64,000 nt of DNA, from the NCBI RefSeq assembly GCF_019263585.2, contig NZ_JADQDF010000001.1, positions 1,116,001 to 1,180,000 on the forward strand, in the 5' to 3' direction. A model generated the notes under the pieces. That model was not told the origin of the DNA and ran no database searches. It saw only the letters and a program-made list of their open reading frames with translations. This document shows, piece by piece, positions 7,542 through 18,331 of the stretch (position 1 is the stretch's first letter; every line of letters starts with the position of its first letter). The translations under genes and the position numbers were made by a program. This stretch comes from Pseudonocardia oceani (GTDB taxonomy: Bacteria > Actinomycetota > Actinomycetes > Mycobacteriales > Pseudonocardiaceae).

Positions 7542-9487
7542 GCCTTCTCCCCCTTGTCGGCCGCCGAACCCGCGCGGTGGCCGCCCAGCTCCTCGCCGGT
7601 GTAGTACTTCTTCAGCTCGTCGAGCTCGAACAGGTCGAACAGCTCGGGCCGCATCGGCACCTGCTCCTTGCGGACCAGGTCGACGTTGTCCTCGCCGAGC
7701 GCGGACAGCACCAGCAGCACGTGCCGCCAGTCGGAGTCCATGACCGGGTAGTCGTCGCGGGTGTGCCCGCCGCGGCTCTCCTGACGCTCCAACGCCGCCT
7801 TGGCGACGCACAGCGACACGAGCAGCATGTTGCGCAGGTCGAGCGCGAGGTGCCAGCCCGGGTTGAAGATCCGCTCGCCCTCGACGCTGACGGTGCGCGT
7901 GCGCACGGCGATGTCCTGCAGCGCCTTGAGCGCGAGCTCCATCTCGTCTTCCTTGCGGATGATCCCGACGAGGTCGTTCATCGTCTTCTGCAGCTCCTGG
8001 TGCACGACGAACGGGTTCTCCCCGCCGTCGGTGGCACTGGCGAACGGCAGCAGGGCGCGCTTCTCGGCCTCGACGACGTCGTCGACGAGGACCGCGGGGC
8101 GCGTACCGCCGAGCGAGTCGACGTACTCCGACGCCCCGGCGCCGGCGCGGCGGCCGAAGACCAGCAGGTCGGACAGCGAGTTGCCGCCCAGGCGGTTGGA
8201 GCCGTGCATGCCGCCCGAGCACTCGCCGGCCGAGAACAGGCCCGGCACGACCGACATCGCGGTGTCGGGGTCGACCTCGACGCCACCCATCACGTAGTGG
8301 CAGGTGGGACCGACCTCCATCGGCTCCTGGGTGATGTCGACGTCGGCCAGCTCCTTGAACTGGTGGTACATCGACGGGAGCCGCTTCTGGATCTCCTCGG
8401 GAGACAGGCGCGAGGCGATGTCGAGGAACACGCCGCCGTGGGGCGACCCGCGGCCGGCCTTGACCTCGGAGTTGATCGCGCGGGCGACCTCGTCACGGGG
8501 CAGCAGCTCCGGGGGGCGCCGGTTGTTGTCGGCGTCGGTGTACCAGCGGTCGCCCTCCTCGGGCGTCGTGGCGTACTGGTCCTTGAACACGTCCGGCACG
8601 TAGTCGAACATGAACCGCTTGCCCTCGGAGTTCTTGAGGATGCCGCCGTCACCGCGCACCGACTCCGTGACCAGGATCCCCTTCACCGACGGCGGCCAGA
8701 CCATGCCCGTCGGGTGGAACTGCAGGAACTCCATGTTGATCAGCGTGGCGCCCGCACGCAGGGCGAGCGCGTGGCCGTCGCCGGTGTACTCCCAGGAGTT
8801 CGACGTCACCTGGTAGCTCTTGCCGACGCCGCCCGTGGCCAGCACGACGGCCGGGGCGTCGAAGCGCACGAACTGCCCCGTGGAGCGGTAGTAGGCGAAC
8901 GCGCCCGCGATGCGGCCGTCGGCCTTGAACAGCTCGGTGATGGTGCACTCGTGGAACACGCGGATGTTGGACTCGTAGTCGCCGGTGGCGATGTAGTCCT
9001 CCTGCTGCAGCGACACGATCTTCTGCTGCAGGGTGCGGATCATCTCCAGGCCCGTGCGGTCGCCGACGTGCGCGAGCCGCGGGTAGGTGTGCCCGCCGAA
9101 GTTGCGCTGGCTGATCTTGCCGTCCTTGGTGCGGTCGAACAGCGCACCGTAGGTCTCGAGCTCCCAGACGCGGTCGGGCGCCTCCTTGGCGTGCAGCTCG
9201 GCCATCCGCCAGTTGTTGAGGAACTTCCCGCCGCGCATGGTGTCGCGGTAGTGGACCATCCAGTTGTCGTTGCTGTTGACGTTGCCCATGGCGGCCGCGC
9301 AGCCGCCCTCGGCCATCACGGTGTGCGCCTTGCCGAACAGCGACTTGGAGATGATCGCGGTGCGCTTGCCCTGGGCGCGCGCCTCGATGGCCGCGCGCAG
9401 CCCGGCACCGCCGGCACCGATCACGACGACGTCGTACTCGTGCCGCTCGATCTGGGTCTCGGTCCGGTCGTTCTCGTTCGAGGTCAT
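7538..9487 (-). CDS. sdhA: Succinate dehydrogenase flavoprotein subunit (Sdh1 type)
   Basis: A 649-residue flavoprotein oxidising succinate to fumarate at the inner face of the membrane. The dinucleotide fold VIGAGGAGLRA is at residues 22-32, and His55 in GKAHTVMAEGG is the expected covalent FAD attachment site. Further family motifs include QFHPTGM, ESVRGDGG and GGMHGSNRLGGNS. The sequence closely follows what I recall of mycobacterial Rv0248c, which defines the Sdh1 class. It lies 5 bases after the membrane anchor gene and overlaps sdhB. A second, different sdhA is encoded 1.7 kb upstream on the same strand. Confidence 0.95.
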   Translation of the reverse strand: MTSNENDRTETQIERHEYDVVVIGAGGAGLRAAIEARAQGKRTAIISKSLFGKAHTVMAEGGCAAAMGNVNSNDNWMVHYRDTMRGGKFLNNWRMAELHAKEAPDRVWELETYGALFDRTKDGKISQRNFGGHTYPRLAHVGDRTGLEMIRTLQQKIVSLQQEDYIATGDYESNIRVFHECTITELFKADGRIAGAFAYYRSTGQFVRFDAPAVVLATGGVGKSYQVTSNSWEYTGDGHALALRAGATLINMEFLQFHPTGMVWPPSVKGILVTESVRGDGGILKNSEGKRFMFDYVPDVFKDQYATTPEEGDRWYTDADNNRRPPELLPRDEVARAINSEVKAGRGSPHGGVFLDIASRLSPEEIQKRLPSMYHQFKELADVDITQEPMEVGPTCHYVMGGVEVDPDTAMSVVPGLFSAGECSGGMHGSNRLGGNSLSDLLVFGRRAGAGASEYVDSLGGTRPAVLVDDVVEAEKRALLPFASATDGGENPFVVHQELQKTMNDLVGIIRKEDEMELALKALQDIAVRTRTVSVEGERIFNPGWHLALDLRNMLLVSLCVAKAALERQESRGGHTRDDYPVMDSDWRHVLLVLSALGEDNVDLVRKEQVPMRPELFDLFELDELKKYYTGEELGGHRAGSAADKGEKA

Positions 9488-9492
9488 TCAGA

Positions 9493-10278
9493 TCACCCCA
9501 CGATCCGCAGGTCGGAGATCCACCCGGCCGAGACGGCCATGACGTAGAAGTCCGTGAAGGCCAGGGTCCCCAGTGTGAGCCACGCGAGCTGCATGTGCTT
9601 GGCGTTGAGCCGCGAGACGAACTGCCAGCTCTTGTAGCGCATCGGGTGCCGGGAGAAGTTGTTGATGCGGCCGCCGACGATGCTGCGGCAGGAGTGGCAC
9701 GAGATCGTGTACGCCCACAGGGCGACGACGTTGGCCAGCAGGATGATGTTGCCCAGCCCGATGCCGGTGGTGAACGACAGGATCATGTCGTAGGTGTTGA
9801 TCACCGAGATGATCGCGGCGGCGTAGAAGAAGTACCGGTGCAGGTTCTGCCCGAGCAGCGGGAAGCGCGTCTCGCCGGTGTACTTCTTGTGCGGCTCGGC
9901 CACGGCGCAGGCGGGCGGCGACAGCCAGAAGGCCCGGTAGTAGGCCTTGCGGTAGTAGTAGCAGGTGAGCCGGAACAGCAGCAGGAACGGCAGCGTCAGC
10001 GACGCGTAGGGCAGCCACCAGACGTCCGGCAGGAACTGCCCGAAGTGCGACGACTCCGGGATGCAGCCCACCGAGACGCAGGGCGAGTAGAACGGGGTCA
10101 GGTACTCGTACTCGCCCACCCAGTAGTTGTCCTGCTGGAAGGCGCGCACGGTCGCGTACACGACCCAGGCGGTGAGCCCGGCGAAGTTGAGCAGTGGTGG
10201 CAGCCACCACCGGTCGGTGCGCAGCGTCCTGGCCGAGATCTGAGCCCGGCCCGTGGACGCGTCTGTGGTGGATGACAC
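9493..10278 (-). CDS. sdhC: Succinate dehydrogenase membrane anchor with CHSC motif (Sdh1 type)
   Basis: A 261-residue polytopic protein with about five transmembrane segments, first gene of the Sdh1 operon. It differs from cytochrome b-type anchors: it contains Cys194-His195-Ser-Cys197, additional cysteines at 67, 72, 106 and 124, and His147 and His211. Mycobacterial Sdh1 has been described as carrying a membrane-embedded Rieske-type iron-sulfur cluster in place of heme; the CHSC motif fits that class, although I infer the ligands. The GTG start has GAGGA upstream. A TACGCT hexamer further upstream is a possible -10 box. Confidence 0.85.
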   Translation of the reverse strand: MSSTTDASTGRAQISARTLRTDRWWLPPLLNFAGLTAWVVYATVRAFQQDNYWVGEYEYLTPFYSPCVSVGCIPESSHFGQFLPDVWWLPYASLTLPFLLLFRLTCYYYRKAYYRAFWLSPPACAVAEPHKKYTGETRFPLLGQNLHRYFFYAAAIISVINTYDMILSFTTGIGLGNIILLANVVALWAYTISCHSCRSIVGGRINNFSRHPMRYKSWQFVSRLNAKHMQLAWLTLGTLAFTDFYVMAVSAGWISDLRIVG

Positions 10279-10420
10279 GTCAGTGGGTCCTCAATCTTCC
10301 GCGGTCGAATCTGGGCCGGAGCGTACGACGTAACGCCTGCCACTTCGGTGACGGGTCGGGAACAAACGGCGTGGTCGAGACAGGCGTCACACTCGGTCCG
10401 GCGCATCCGCGCACGACGAG

Positions 10421-10448
10421 CGGCCCGGCCCCCGTGGGGGTCGGGCCG
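10421..10448. terminator. Hairpin terminator after the second sdh operon
   Basis: Arms CGGCCCGGCCCCC (10421-10433) and GGGGGTCGGGCCG (10436-10448) pair over 13 bases with one G-T wobble. The hairpin lies 18 bases beyond the stop of the second sdhB and before the leader of the Sdh1 operon, separating the two transcripts. Confidence 0.6.
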
Positions 10449-10466
10449 GTCGACGGCGGCGGCGGG

Positions 10467-11218
10467 TCAGGCCGAGCGGCGGCTCCCCGTCGTGGCGTGC
10501 AGGTAGTCCCGGTTGAGCTGGGAGATGACGTCGAGCGGGATCTCCTTGGGGCAGGAGACCGTGCACGCGCCGGTGTTGGTGCAGCCGCCGAAGCCCTCCG
10601 CGTCGTGCTGCTCGACCATCCGCACCACGCGGTCGTCGCGCTCGGGCCGGCCCTGCGGCAGCTCGCCGAGGTGCGTGATCTTCGCCCCGAGGAACAGCGA
10701 CGCCGAGCCGTTGGGGCACGCGGCGACGCAGGCGCCGCAGCCGATGCAGGCCGCCGCGGTGAACGCGCGCTCGGAGTTGGGCTTGGGCACGGGCGTGGCG
10801 TGGGCGTCGGGCGCCGATCCCGTCGGCGCGCTGATGAAGCCGCCGGCCTGGATGAGTCGGTCGAACGCGCTGCGGTCGGTGACCAGGTCCTTGACCACCG
10901 GGAACGCCGACGCGCGCCAGGGCTCCACGACGATCGTCTCGCCGTCGCGGAAGTGCCGCAGGTGGAGCTGGCAGGCCGTCGTGGCCTTCTGCGGGCCGTG
11001 CGGCTCGCCGTTGATCACCATCGCGCAGGACCCGCAGATGCCCTCGCGGCAGTCGTGGTCGAACGCCACCGGCTCGTCACCGGACAGGATGAGCTTCTCG
11101 TTGAGGACGTCGAGGAGCTCCAGGAACGACATGTCCTCGTCGGCGTCGTCGACCTGGTAGCCGACCATCCGGCCCTTCGCCTCGGGGGCGTCCTGGCGCC
11201 AGATCTTCAGGGTGAGCT

Positions 11219-11222
<4 letters not shown>
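10467..11222 (-). CDS. sdhB: Succinate dehydrogenase/fumarate reductase iron-sulfur subunit (SdhCAB type)
   Basis: A 251-residue iron-sulfur subunit of the second complex. Cys58, 63 and 66 in CREGICGSC with a later Cys84 form the [2Fe-2S] site; [12 protein letters not shown] and [15 protein letters not shown] provide the ligands of the remaining clusters. The pattern is that of the Bacillus/Corynebacterium family and is clearly distinct from the Sdh1 SdhB in this window. The GTG start overlaps the preceding sdhA stop (GTGA). The protein docks between the flavoprotein and the diheme anchor. Confidence 0.93.
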
Positions 11223-13162
<1,940 letters not shown>

Positions 13163-13164
13163 GC

Positions 13165-13881
13165 TCAGGACACCAATCCGAAGGTGATCGACAGCGGGAC
13201 GACCAGGAAACCGACGGCCAGCGCGATCGCGACCACGTTCGCCGTGGTCTTCAGCGCGACCAGATTGCCCCCGCGGGTGCGGCCGAGCGACTGCACCGCG
13301 CTCCACAGCCCGTGGCGCAGGTGCAGCGTCAGCGCGAGGATCGACAGCACGTAGAACGCGGTCACGTACCAGCGCTGCGGCGCGAAGTCGGCGACGAGGT
13401 TGGCGTAGACGTCGCCGTACACACCGTTGGGGTTCAGCGTGCCCGTCGTCAGGTCGAGGATGTGGTAGACGATGAACAGCGCGACGATCACGCCGCCCCA
13501 GCGCATCGTCCGGGCGGCGTAGGAGCCCGCCACCTTGCTCTTGTGCGCGTACTTCACCGGCCGCGCCCTCGACGCCCGGCGGGCGAGCACCGTCGCCGCG
13601 ACGATGTGGCCGATCACCGCGGCCAGCAGGACGATCCGCACGAACCACAGGACGGTCTGCTCCGGCAGCGCGGGCTCGCCGACGACGCGCAGCCACTCCG
13701 CGTAGAGGTCGAGCGACTCGGCCCCCAGGAAGATCTTCAGGTTGCCGACCATGTGCGCGACGAGGTAGAGGAACATGATCGCGCCGGAGACGGCCATCAC
13801 GTACTTGAGCTGCACGGACGACGGCCGCGGAGCACGACGGGGCGGCGCACCCACATCACCGCGCTGAGCCAGGGAGACCAT
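13165..13881 (-). CDS. sdhC: Succinate dehydrogenase cytochrome b558 anchor (SdhCAB type)
   Basis: A 238-residue membrane anchor with five predicted helices in the Bacillus-type cytochrome b558 arrangement that binds two hemes. Candidate heme histidines lie in the helices at [23 protein letters not shown] and LHLRHGLWS. It transfers electrons to menaquinone. The ATG at 13879-13881 is chosen over longer frames because the upstream sequence overlaps the regulatory region of the divergent LysR gene. It leads the operon sdhC-sdhA-sdhB. Confidence 0.85.
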   Translation of the reverse strand: MVSLAQRGDVGAPPRRAPRPSSVQLKYVMAVSGAIMFLYLVAHMVGNLKIFLGAESLDLYAEWLRVVGEPALPEQTVLWFVRIVLLAAVIGHIVAATVLARRASRARPVKYAHKSKVAGSYAARTMRWGGVIVALFIVYHILDLTTGTLNPNGVYGDVYANLVADFAPQRWYVTAFYVLSILALTLHLRHGLWSAVQSLGRTRGGNLVALKTTANVVAIALAVGFLVVPLSITFGLVS

Positions 13882-13919
13882 GCACCAAGGGTGACTACCG
13901 GAGCGGGGGGTCGTCCAAT

Positions 13920-14073
13920 GCATCGAACCCGGCTTGGCCATGCCCAATCGCTATGCATGCCGCAGTGACCCTGCTCAGCGGGACGACCCCGGGCGTCGAC
14001 GTGGGCCGGTTCACTCGGGAGGAGGAGTGCCCATTCCTTCGCCGTTCTTGCATGAGCGTCACCGGTTCGATGC
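13920..14073. promoter_or_regulatory. Divergent sdhC/lysR control region with inverted GCATCGAACC-GG copies
   Basis: The sequence GCATCGAACCCGG at 13920-13932 recurs in inverted orientation as CCGGTTCGATGC at 14062-14073, one copy near the sdhC promoter side and the other just upstream of the LysR start. Two separated, oppositely oriented half-sites in a divergent spacer are what a tetrameric LysR regulator could use. The assignment is by position and symmetry only. Confidence 0.35.
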
Positions 14074-14088
14074 TCCTACGCTATGGCG

Positions 14089-15042
14089 GTGACGTTGACG
14101 CAGCTCGCGTACCTGGTGGCACTGGCCGACTCGCGCAGCTTCACGCGCGCCGCCGACGCCGTGGGGGTCGCGCAGCCGACGCTGTCGCGGCAGCTGCGCG
14201 TGCTGGAGGACGAGTTCGGGGCGGCGCTGGTGGAGCGGGGCGGGCGCGAGGGCGTCAGGCTCACCCCGGCCGGTGAGGTGGTGCTGCCGCTGGCCCGCCG
14301 GATGCTGGCCGACGCCGACCGCGCGCGCACCGGCGTCGCGGAGCTGATCGGGCTGCGCAGCGGGCGCGTGCGCGTCGGAGGCACACCGTCGCTGTGCATC
14401 GGCGTGCTGGCCGACGTGCTGCGGGTGTTCCACGAGCAGCACCCCGACGTGCGACTGGAGCTGGTGGAGAGCGGGTCCCAGCCGCTGGTGCGCTCGCTGG
14501 TGCGCGGGGAGCTCGACGTCGCGCTGGTGATCGTGCCGACCACCGGCATCGACCCGGCACTGCACACCACGCCGGTGCTGCGCGAGCGGCTGTCGGTGGC
14601 CTCCCCCGCCTCGGACCGCGCGCCGACCACCCGGGCGTCGCTGACGATCCACGAGCTCGCCCGCCGCCCGCTCATCGTCCCGCGGCTGGGCTACGACGTG
14701 CGGGAGGCGACGCTGCAGGCCTACGCCGATGCCGGCGAGACGCCCCGGTTCGCCGTGGAGGGCGGGGAGATGGACGCGGTGCTGCGCCTGGTCGAGGCCG
14801 GGACGGGCGTCGCCGTGGTGCCCGACCTCGTGTTCGCCGGGCGCCCGCGGCTGCGCCGCACGGTGCTCACGCCCGCGCTGTACCGCACGGTCGCGCTGGC
14901 CCGCCGCGCCGACCTCGCCCCGACCCACGCGATGCAGGCCTTCCGCGACACCCTCCTGTCCTTCCTCGCCGACCTGTCGGCCGGGGACAACCTGCCCGGC
15001 GACGTGCAGGTGCTGCGCCGCCCCGACCCGCTCCCGGGCTGA
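14089..15042 (+). CDS. LysR-family transcriptional regulator, divergent from sdhCAB
   Basis: A 317-residue LysR protein: winged helix-turn-helix at about residues 1-60 (TQLAYLVALADSRSFTRAAD, then PTLSRQLRVLE) and a two-lobed effector-binding domain after a linker. The GTG at 14089 is preferred because a TACGCT -10 hexamer (14077-14082) ends six bases before it, the same spacing seen at other leaderless starts here; an ATG at 14083 adds two residues. Divergent placement, 200 bases from sdhC, makes the second succinate dehydrogenase operon its likely target. The effector is unknown. Confidence 0.88.
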   Translation: MTLTQLAYLVALADSRSFTRAADAVGVAQPTLSRQLRVLEDEFGAALVERGGREGVRLTPAGEVVLPLARRMLADADRARTGVAELIGLRSGRVRVGGTPSLCIGVLADVLRVFHEQHPDVRLELVESGSQPLVRSLVRGELDVALVIVPTTGIDPALHTTPVLRERLSVASPASDRAPTTRASLTIHELARRPLIVPRLGYDVREATLQAYADAGETPRFAVEGGEMDAVLRLVEAGTGVAVVPDLVFAGRPRLRRTVLTPALYRTVALARRADLAPTHAMQAFRDTLLSFLADLSAGDNLPGDVQVLRRPDPLPG

Positions 15043-15054
15043 GAGACTGGCCGC

Positions 15055-15777
15055 ATGGCCGACGTGCACTTCTACTTCGATCCGGTGTGCCCCTTCGCGT
15101 GGATGACCAGCAAGTGGGTGCGGCAGGTGCAGGCGGCGCGCGACTACACCGTCGACTGGCGGTTCATCTCGCTGCGGCTGCTCAACGCCCACATCGACTA
15201 CGACACCCACTTCCCGCCGGAGTACGAGGCCGGGCACACCGCGGGCCTGCGCCTGCTCCGCCTGGCCGCCGCCACGCGGGAGGCGTACGGGCGCGAGGCC
15301 GTCGACGGGCTGTACGCCGCGCTCGGCGCCGAGGTCTTCGACCGCGCCCCGGTGCCCGACGCCGCCGCCGACCACGGCCGCCGCGGCACCGCGGAGTTCG
15401 TGGCGCCGGTGCTCGCCGGGCTCGGGCTGCCCGCCGACCTCGCCGACGCCCTCGACGACACCTCCCACGACGCGCTGATCCAGGCCGAGACCGACGAGGC
15501 GCTGGCACTCACCGGCAAGGACGTCGGCACGCCGATCCTGCACTTCGAGCCGCCGCAGGGCGTGGCGTTCTTCGGCCCGGTGATCAGCCGCCTGCCCCCG
15601 GACGACGAGGCCGCGGAGCTGTGGGACCACGTCATCGCCCTGGCCCGCTTCCCCGGCTTCGCCGAGCTCAAGCGGAGCCTGCGCGAGCTCCCCCGCCTGC
15701 GGGCGCTCGGGGTGGCCGACGACGAGGTCGGGGTGGAGCAGGACTGGCACGGCGGGAGCAGGCGGCAGAAGCGCTAG
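15055..15777 (+). CDS. Thioredoxin-fold protein of the mycothiol-dependent nitroreductase Rv2466c family
   Basis: A 240-residue DsbA-like protein with a helical insertion. The whole-length pattern (FYFDPVCPFAWMTSKWV at the start, VGTPILHF with the cis-proline, FFGPVISRLP, then FAELKRSLRELP) matches mycobacterial Rv2466c, which uses mycothiol. The active-site motif is CPFA at residues 12-15, so the resolving cysteine of the usual CPWC is missing and a monothiol mechanism with mycothiol is likely. It starts 12 bases after the LysR stop and may be cotranscribed with it. Confidence 0.85.
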   Translation: MADVHFYFDPVCPFAWMTSKWVRQVQAARDYTVDWRFISLRLLNAHIDYDTHFPPEYEAGHTAGLRLLRLAAATREAYGREAVDGLYAALGAEVFDRAPVPDAAADHGRRGTAEFVAPVLAGLGLPADLADALDDTSHDALIQAETDEALALTGKDVGTPILHFEPPQGVAFFGPVISRLPPDDEAAELWDHVIALARFPGFAELKRSLRELPRLRALGVADDEVGVEQDWHGGSRRQKR

Positions 15778-15844
15778 CCCCGCGCCGCACGGACGTGCCG
15801 GTCGCGGGTGCACCGGAGGCGTGCCTCGGCGAGCCGCGGGTGCA

Positions 15845-15952
15845 CCGGGCGCGGCCGGGCGCCGGGTGCGGCCGGGCGCCGGTCGCACACAGGGTGCGGG
15901 GGTGGCACACAGGTCCGGACCTGTGTGCGAGCCACCCGGCCTGTGTGCGAGC
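15845..15952. repeat. Intergenic repeat cluster with a 24-base perfect palindrome
   Basis: Between convergent genes lie two copies of GCGGCCGGGCGCCGG (from 15851), a perfect palindrome at 15905-15928 (centre ACAGGTCCGGACCTGT), and two direct copies of CCTGTGTGCGAGC (15920-15932 and 15940-15952). GGTCGCACACAGG at 15881-15893 is related. The palindrome plausibly acts as the shared terminator of the thioredoxin-fold gene and recX. A similar GTCGCACA-rich block occurs near 25200. Confidence 0.6.
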
Positions 15953-16001
15953 TTCCGCTCGGGTCTGGTGCGGAGACCGGTGCGGCGAGGGTTGGTGTGG
16001 G

Positions 16002-17096
16002 CTACAGGTCGGGGCTGTCGAGCTCGTCGTCGAGCTCGGTCCCGTGGGCGGCGAGGGCCTCGCGCACGACGCGGTAGGCGATGCTGCCGCCGTAGCCCTT
16101 GCGCGCGAGCATGCCGACCAGCCGGTTGGCAGCCTTCTTCCGCTGCTCCGGGGTGTCGGCGGGCACCGTGCGCAGCTTGCGGTCGACGAGCTCGCGGGCG
16201 CGCCGCTCCTCCGACGCCGGGTCGACCTCCTCCAGCGCCTCCCCCGCCACCTCGTCGTCGACGCCCTTGCGGCGCAGCTCCATCGCGATCGCGCGCCGCG
16301 AGAGGCCCCGGTAGGTGTGGCGGGAGCGCACGTACTGCCCCGCGAACGCGGCGTCGTCGATGAGACCGACCTCGTCGAAGCGGCTCAGCACCGACTCGGA
16401 CGCCTCGTCGGGCACGCCCCGCTGCTTCAGGGCCTGGGCCAGCTCGTGCCGGGTGCGGGCGCGGTCGGTGAGCAGCCGCAGGCAGATCTCGCGGGCGGCC
16501 ACCAGCGGGTCGGCGTCCGGGTCGATCTGCTGGGGACCCCAGCCGCGCCGGGGCTTCTCGTCGGCGGTCCTGCGGTCGTCCGCCGGGCCCTCGCCGGTGG
16601 AGGGGGTGTCGGTGGAGGGGACATCGGCTGCGGGCGTGCCGGCGGTCCGCCGCGTGCGGGCCGCGGCACCGTCGCGCCGGGTCCGGCGCCCGACCCCCCG
16701 GCCCTCGCCCGACCGTCCGCCGTCGCCGGAGCGGGCCGGGCGGACGCGCCCCTCGCCGAAGCGCGCCGTGCGGGTGGGCGCGGCGGCTGCGGCGCCCTCG
16801 CCGTCGGCGGCGTCGAGCTCGGCCAGCGGTGCGGCCGGCGGGGCCTCCCCCACTTCGTCGAGGCGGGCGACCGGAGATCCCGCCGCCTCACCGTCACCCG
16901 TCTCACCGTCACCCGTCTCACCGTCACCCGTCTCGGCGTCGACGCCGGCCGTCCCGGCATCGGCCGGGGTGGCGTCGAGCCCCCCGAACCGTGCGACCGC
17001 CGCGGCGGGCCCGTCGGCGCCGATCCGGTCGAGCCGGGCCTCGGCGGCCGGCGTGGACTCCGCGCCGGCGTCACCGAACCGCGCGACCCGACCCAC
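16002..17096 (-). CDS. recX: RecA regulator RecX with long low-complexity N-terminal extension
   Basis: A 364-residue protein; typical RecX is 150-200 residues. The RecX domain, a tandem of three-helix repeats that inhibits RecA filaments, occupies about residues 195-364 (start AREICLRLLTDRARTRHEL, then VRSRHTYRGLSRRAIAMELRRKG in pieces). The first 190 residues are Ala, Gly, Asp and Arg-rich and contain five copies of a short motif AR[FL][GD] (residues 5-8, 20-23, 35-38, 77-80, 111-114) and a tandem ETGDG repeat at 55-70 coded by 15-base units. The GTG at 17094-17096 follows the recA stop by two bases, so the pair is one operon. Confidence 0.88.
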   Translation of the reverse strand: MGRVARFGDAGAESTPAAEARLDRIGADGPAAAVARFGGLDATPADAGTAGVDAETGDGETGDGETGDGEAAGSPVARLDEVGEAPPAAPLAELDAADGEGAAAAAPTRTARFGEGRVRPARSGDGGRSGEGRGVGRRTRRDGAAARTRRTAGTPAADVPSTDTPSTGEGPADDRRTADEKPRRGWGPQQIDPDADPLVAAREICLRLLTDRARTRHELAQALKQRGVPDEASESVLSRFDEVGLIDDAAFAGQYVRSRHTYRGLSRRAIAMELRRKGVDDEVAGEALEEVDPASEERRARELVDRKLRTVPADTPEQRKKAANRLVGMLARKGYGGSIAYRVVREALAAHGTELDDELDSPDL

Positions 17097-17098
17097 GA

Positions 17099-18139
17099 TC
17101 AGAAGTCGACGGGAGCGGGGAGGGCGGCGTCGGCGTCGACGACGGCCCCGATTCCGAGCTTCTCCTTGATCCGCTTCTCGATCTCGTTGGCGACGTCGGG
17201 GTTCTCGCGCAGGAACTTGCGGGCGTTCTCCTTGCCCTGGCCCAGCTGGTCGCCCTCGTAGGTGTACCAGGCACCGGACTTGCGGACGAGGCCCTGCTCG
17301 ACGCCCACGTCGACCAGCGAACCCTCGCGGCTGATGCCGACGCCGTAGAGGATGTCGAACTCCGCCTGCTTGAACGGCGGGGCGACCTTGTTCTTCACGA
17401 CCTTGACGCGGGTGCGGTTGCCGACCATGTCGGAGCCGTCCTTGAGCGTCTCGATGCGGCGGATGTCGAGGCGCACGGAGGCGTAGAACTTGAGCGCCTT
17501 GCCACCGGTGGTGGTCTCCGGCGAGCCGAACATGACGCCGATCTTCTCGCGCAGCTGGTTGATGAAGATCATCGTGGTGCCGGAGTTGCTCAGCGCACCG
17601 GTGATCTTGCGCAGCGCCTGGCTCATGAGCCGGGCCTGCAGGCCGACGTGGCTGTCGCCCATCTCGCCCTCGATCTCCGCGCGCGGGACGAGCGCGGCCA
17701 CCGAGTCGACGACGATGAGGTCGAGCGCGCCGGAGCGGATCAGCATGTCGGCGATCTCGAGCGCCTGCTCCCCCGTGTCGGGCTGGGAGACGAGCAGGTT
17801 GTCGGTGTCGACGCCCAGCGCCTTCGCGTACTCCGGGTCGAGCGCGTGCTCGGCGTCGATGAAGGCCGCGATGCCGCCCGCGGCCTGGGCGTTGGCCACC
17901 GCGTGCAGCGCGACCGTGGTCTTGCCGCTGGACTCCGGGCCGTAGATCTCCACGACGCGGCCGCGGGGCAGGCCGCCCACGCCGAGCGCGACGTCGAGCG
18001 CGATGGAGCCCGTGGGGATGATCCCCACCGGCGGGCGGGTGTCGTCGCCGAGGCGCATCACCGAGCCCTTGCCGTGGTTCTTCTCGATCTGGGCGAGGGC
18101 GAGTTCGAGCGCCTTCTCGCGGTCGGGTGCTGCGGTCAT
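17099..18139 (-). CDS. recA: Recombinase RecA
   Basis: A 346-residue recombinase for homologous recombination and LexA cleavage. Walker A (GPESSGKT) is at residues 67-74, Walker B is [10 protein letters not shown], and loop regions [20 protein letters not shown] and [14 protein letters not shown] are intact in the usual places. The C-terminal end is acidic and short. No intein is present. The ATG at 18137-18139 is preceded by GGAG and fits the family N-terminus. Two control elements lie upstream: a LexA box and a RecA-NDp-type promoter. recX follows after two bases. Confidence 0.98.
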   Translation of the reverse strand: MTAAPDREKALELALAQIEKNHGKGSVMRLGDDTRPPVGIIPTGSIALDVALGVGGLPRGRVVEIYGPESSGKTTVALHAVANAQAAGGIAAFIDAEHALDPEYAKALGVDTDNLLVSQPDTGEQALEIADMLIRSGALDLIVVDSVAALVPRAEIEGEMGDSHVGLQARLMSQALRKITGALSNSGTTMIFINQLREKIGVMFGSPETTTGGKALKFYASVRLDIRRIETLKDGSDMVGNRTRVKVVKNKVAPPFKQAEFDILYGVGISREGSLVDVGVEQGLVRKSGAWYTYEGDQLGQGKENARKFLRENPDVANEIEKRIKEKLGIGAVVDADAALPAPVDF

Positions 18140-18185
18140 CGCCGGCTCCACATCGTGCTCGTGTCGGACTGGAAGGTCGTTGTCG

Positions 18186-18208
18186 ACGGTAGGGGCGACC
18201 ACCGACAT
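18186..18208 (-). promoter_or_regulatory. RecA-NDp (PafBC-type) promoter of recA
   Basis: On the minus strand the sequence TGTCGGTG, eight bases, then TACCGT matches the published actinobacterial RecA-NDp consensus TTGTCRGTG-N8-TANNNT at all conserved positions but the first T. The -10 hexamer ends 46 bases before the recA ATG, giving a leader of about 40 bases. In mycobacteria this promoter type is activated by PafBC independently of LexA. Confidence 0.8.
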
Positions 18209-18266
18209 TCTGCGGGCGAGGTCCGGAACTGTGGACGGCCACCGCGCCATGTGGACAACACGATAG

Positions 18267-18280
18267 CGAACACTTGTTCG
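18267..18280. promoter_or_regulatory. LexA-binding SOS box upstream of recA
   Basis: CGAACACTTGTTCG is a perfect match to the Gram-positive SOS box core CGAAC-N4-GTTCG. It lies about 130 bases upstream of the recA start, distal to the RecA-NDp promoter, as in mycobacteria. A TATCGT hexamer on the minus strand immediately downstream could be the LexA-controlled -10 box. Confidence 0.85.
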
Positions 18281-18331
18281 ATCGTGACTCCGACACGCCG
18301 GACGGATAGGATCCCGCGCCGGGCGGTGCTC

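Noticed and set aside
16890..16935. 15-base tandem repeats in recX as a CRISPR-like array
   Set aside because: Units are contiguous without spacers and encode ETGDG in frame, so they are a coding microsatellite.
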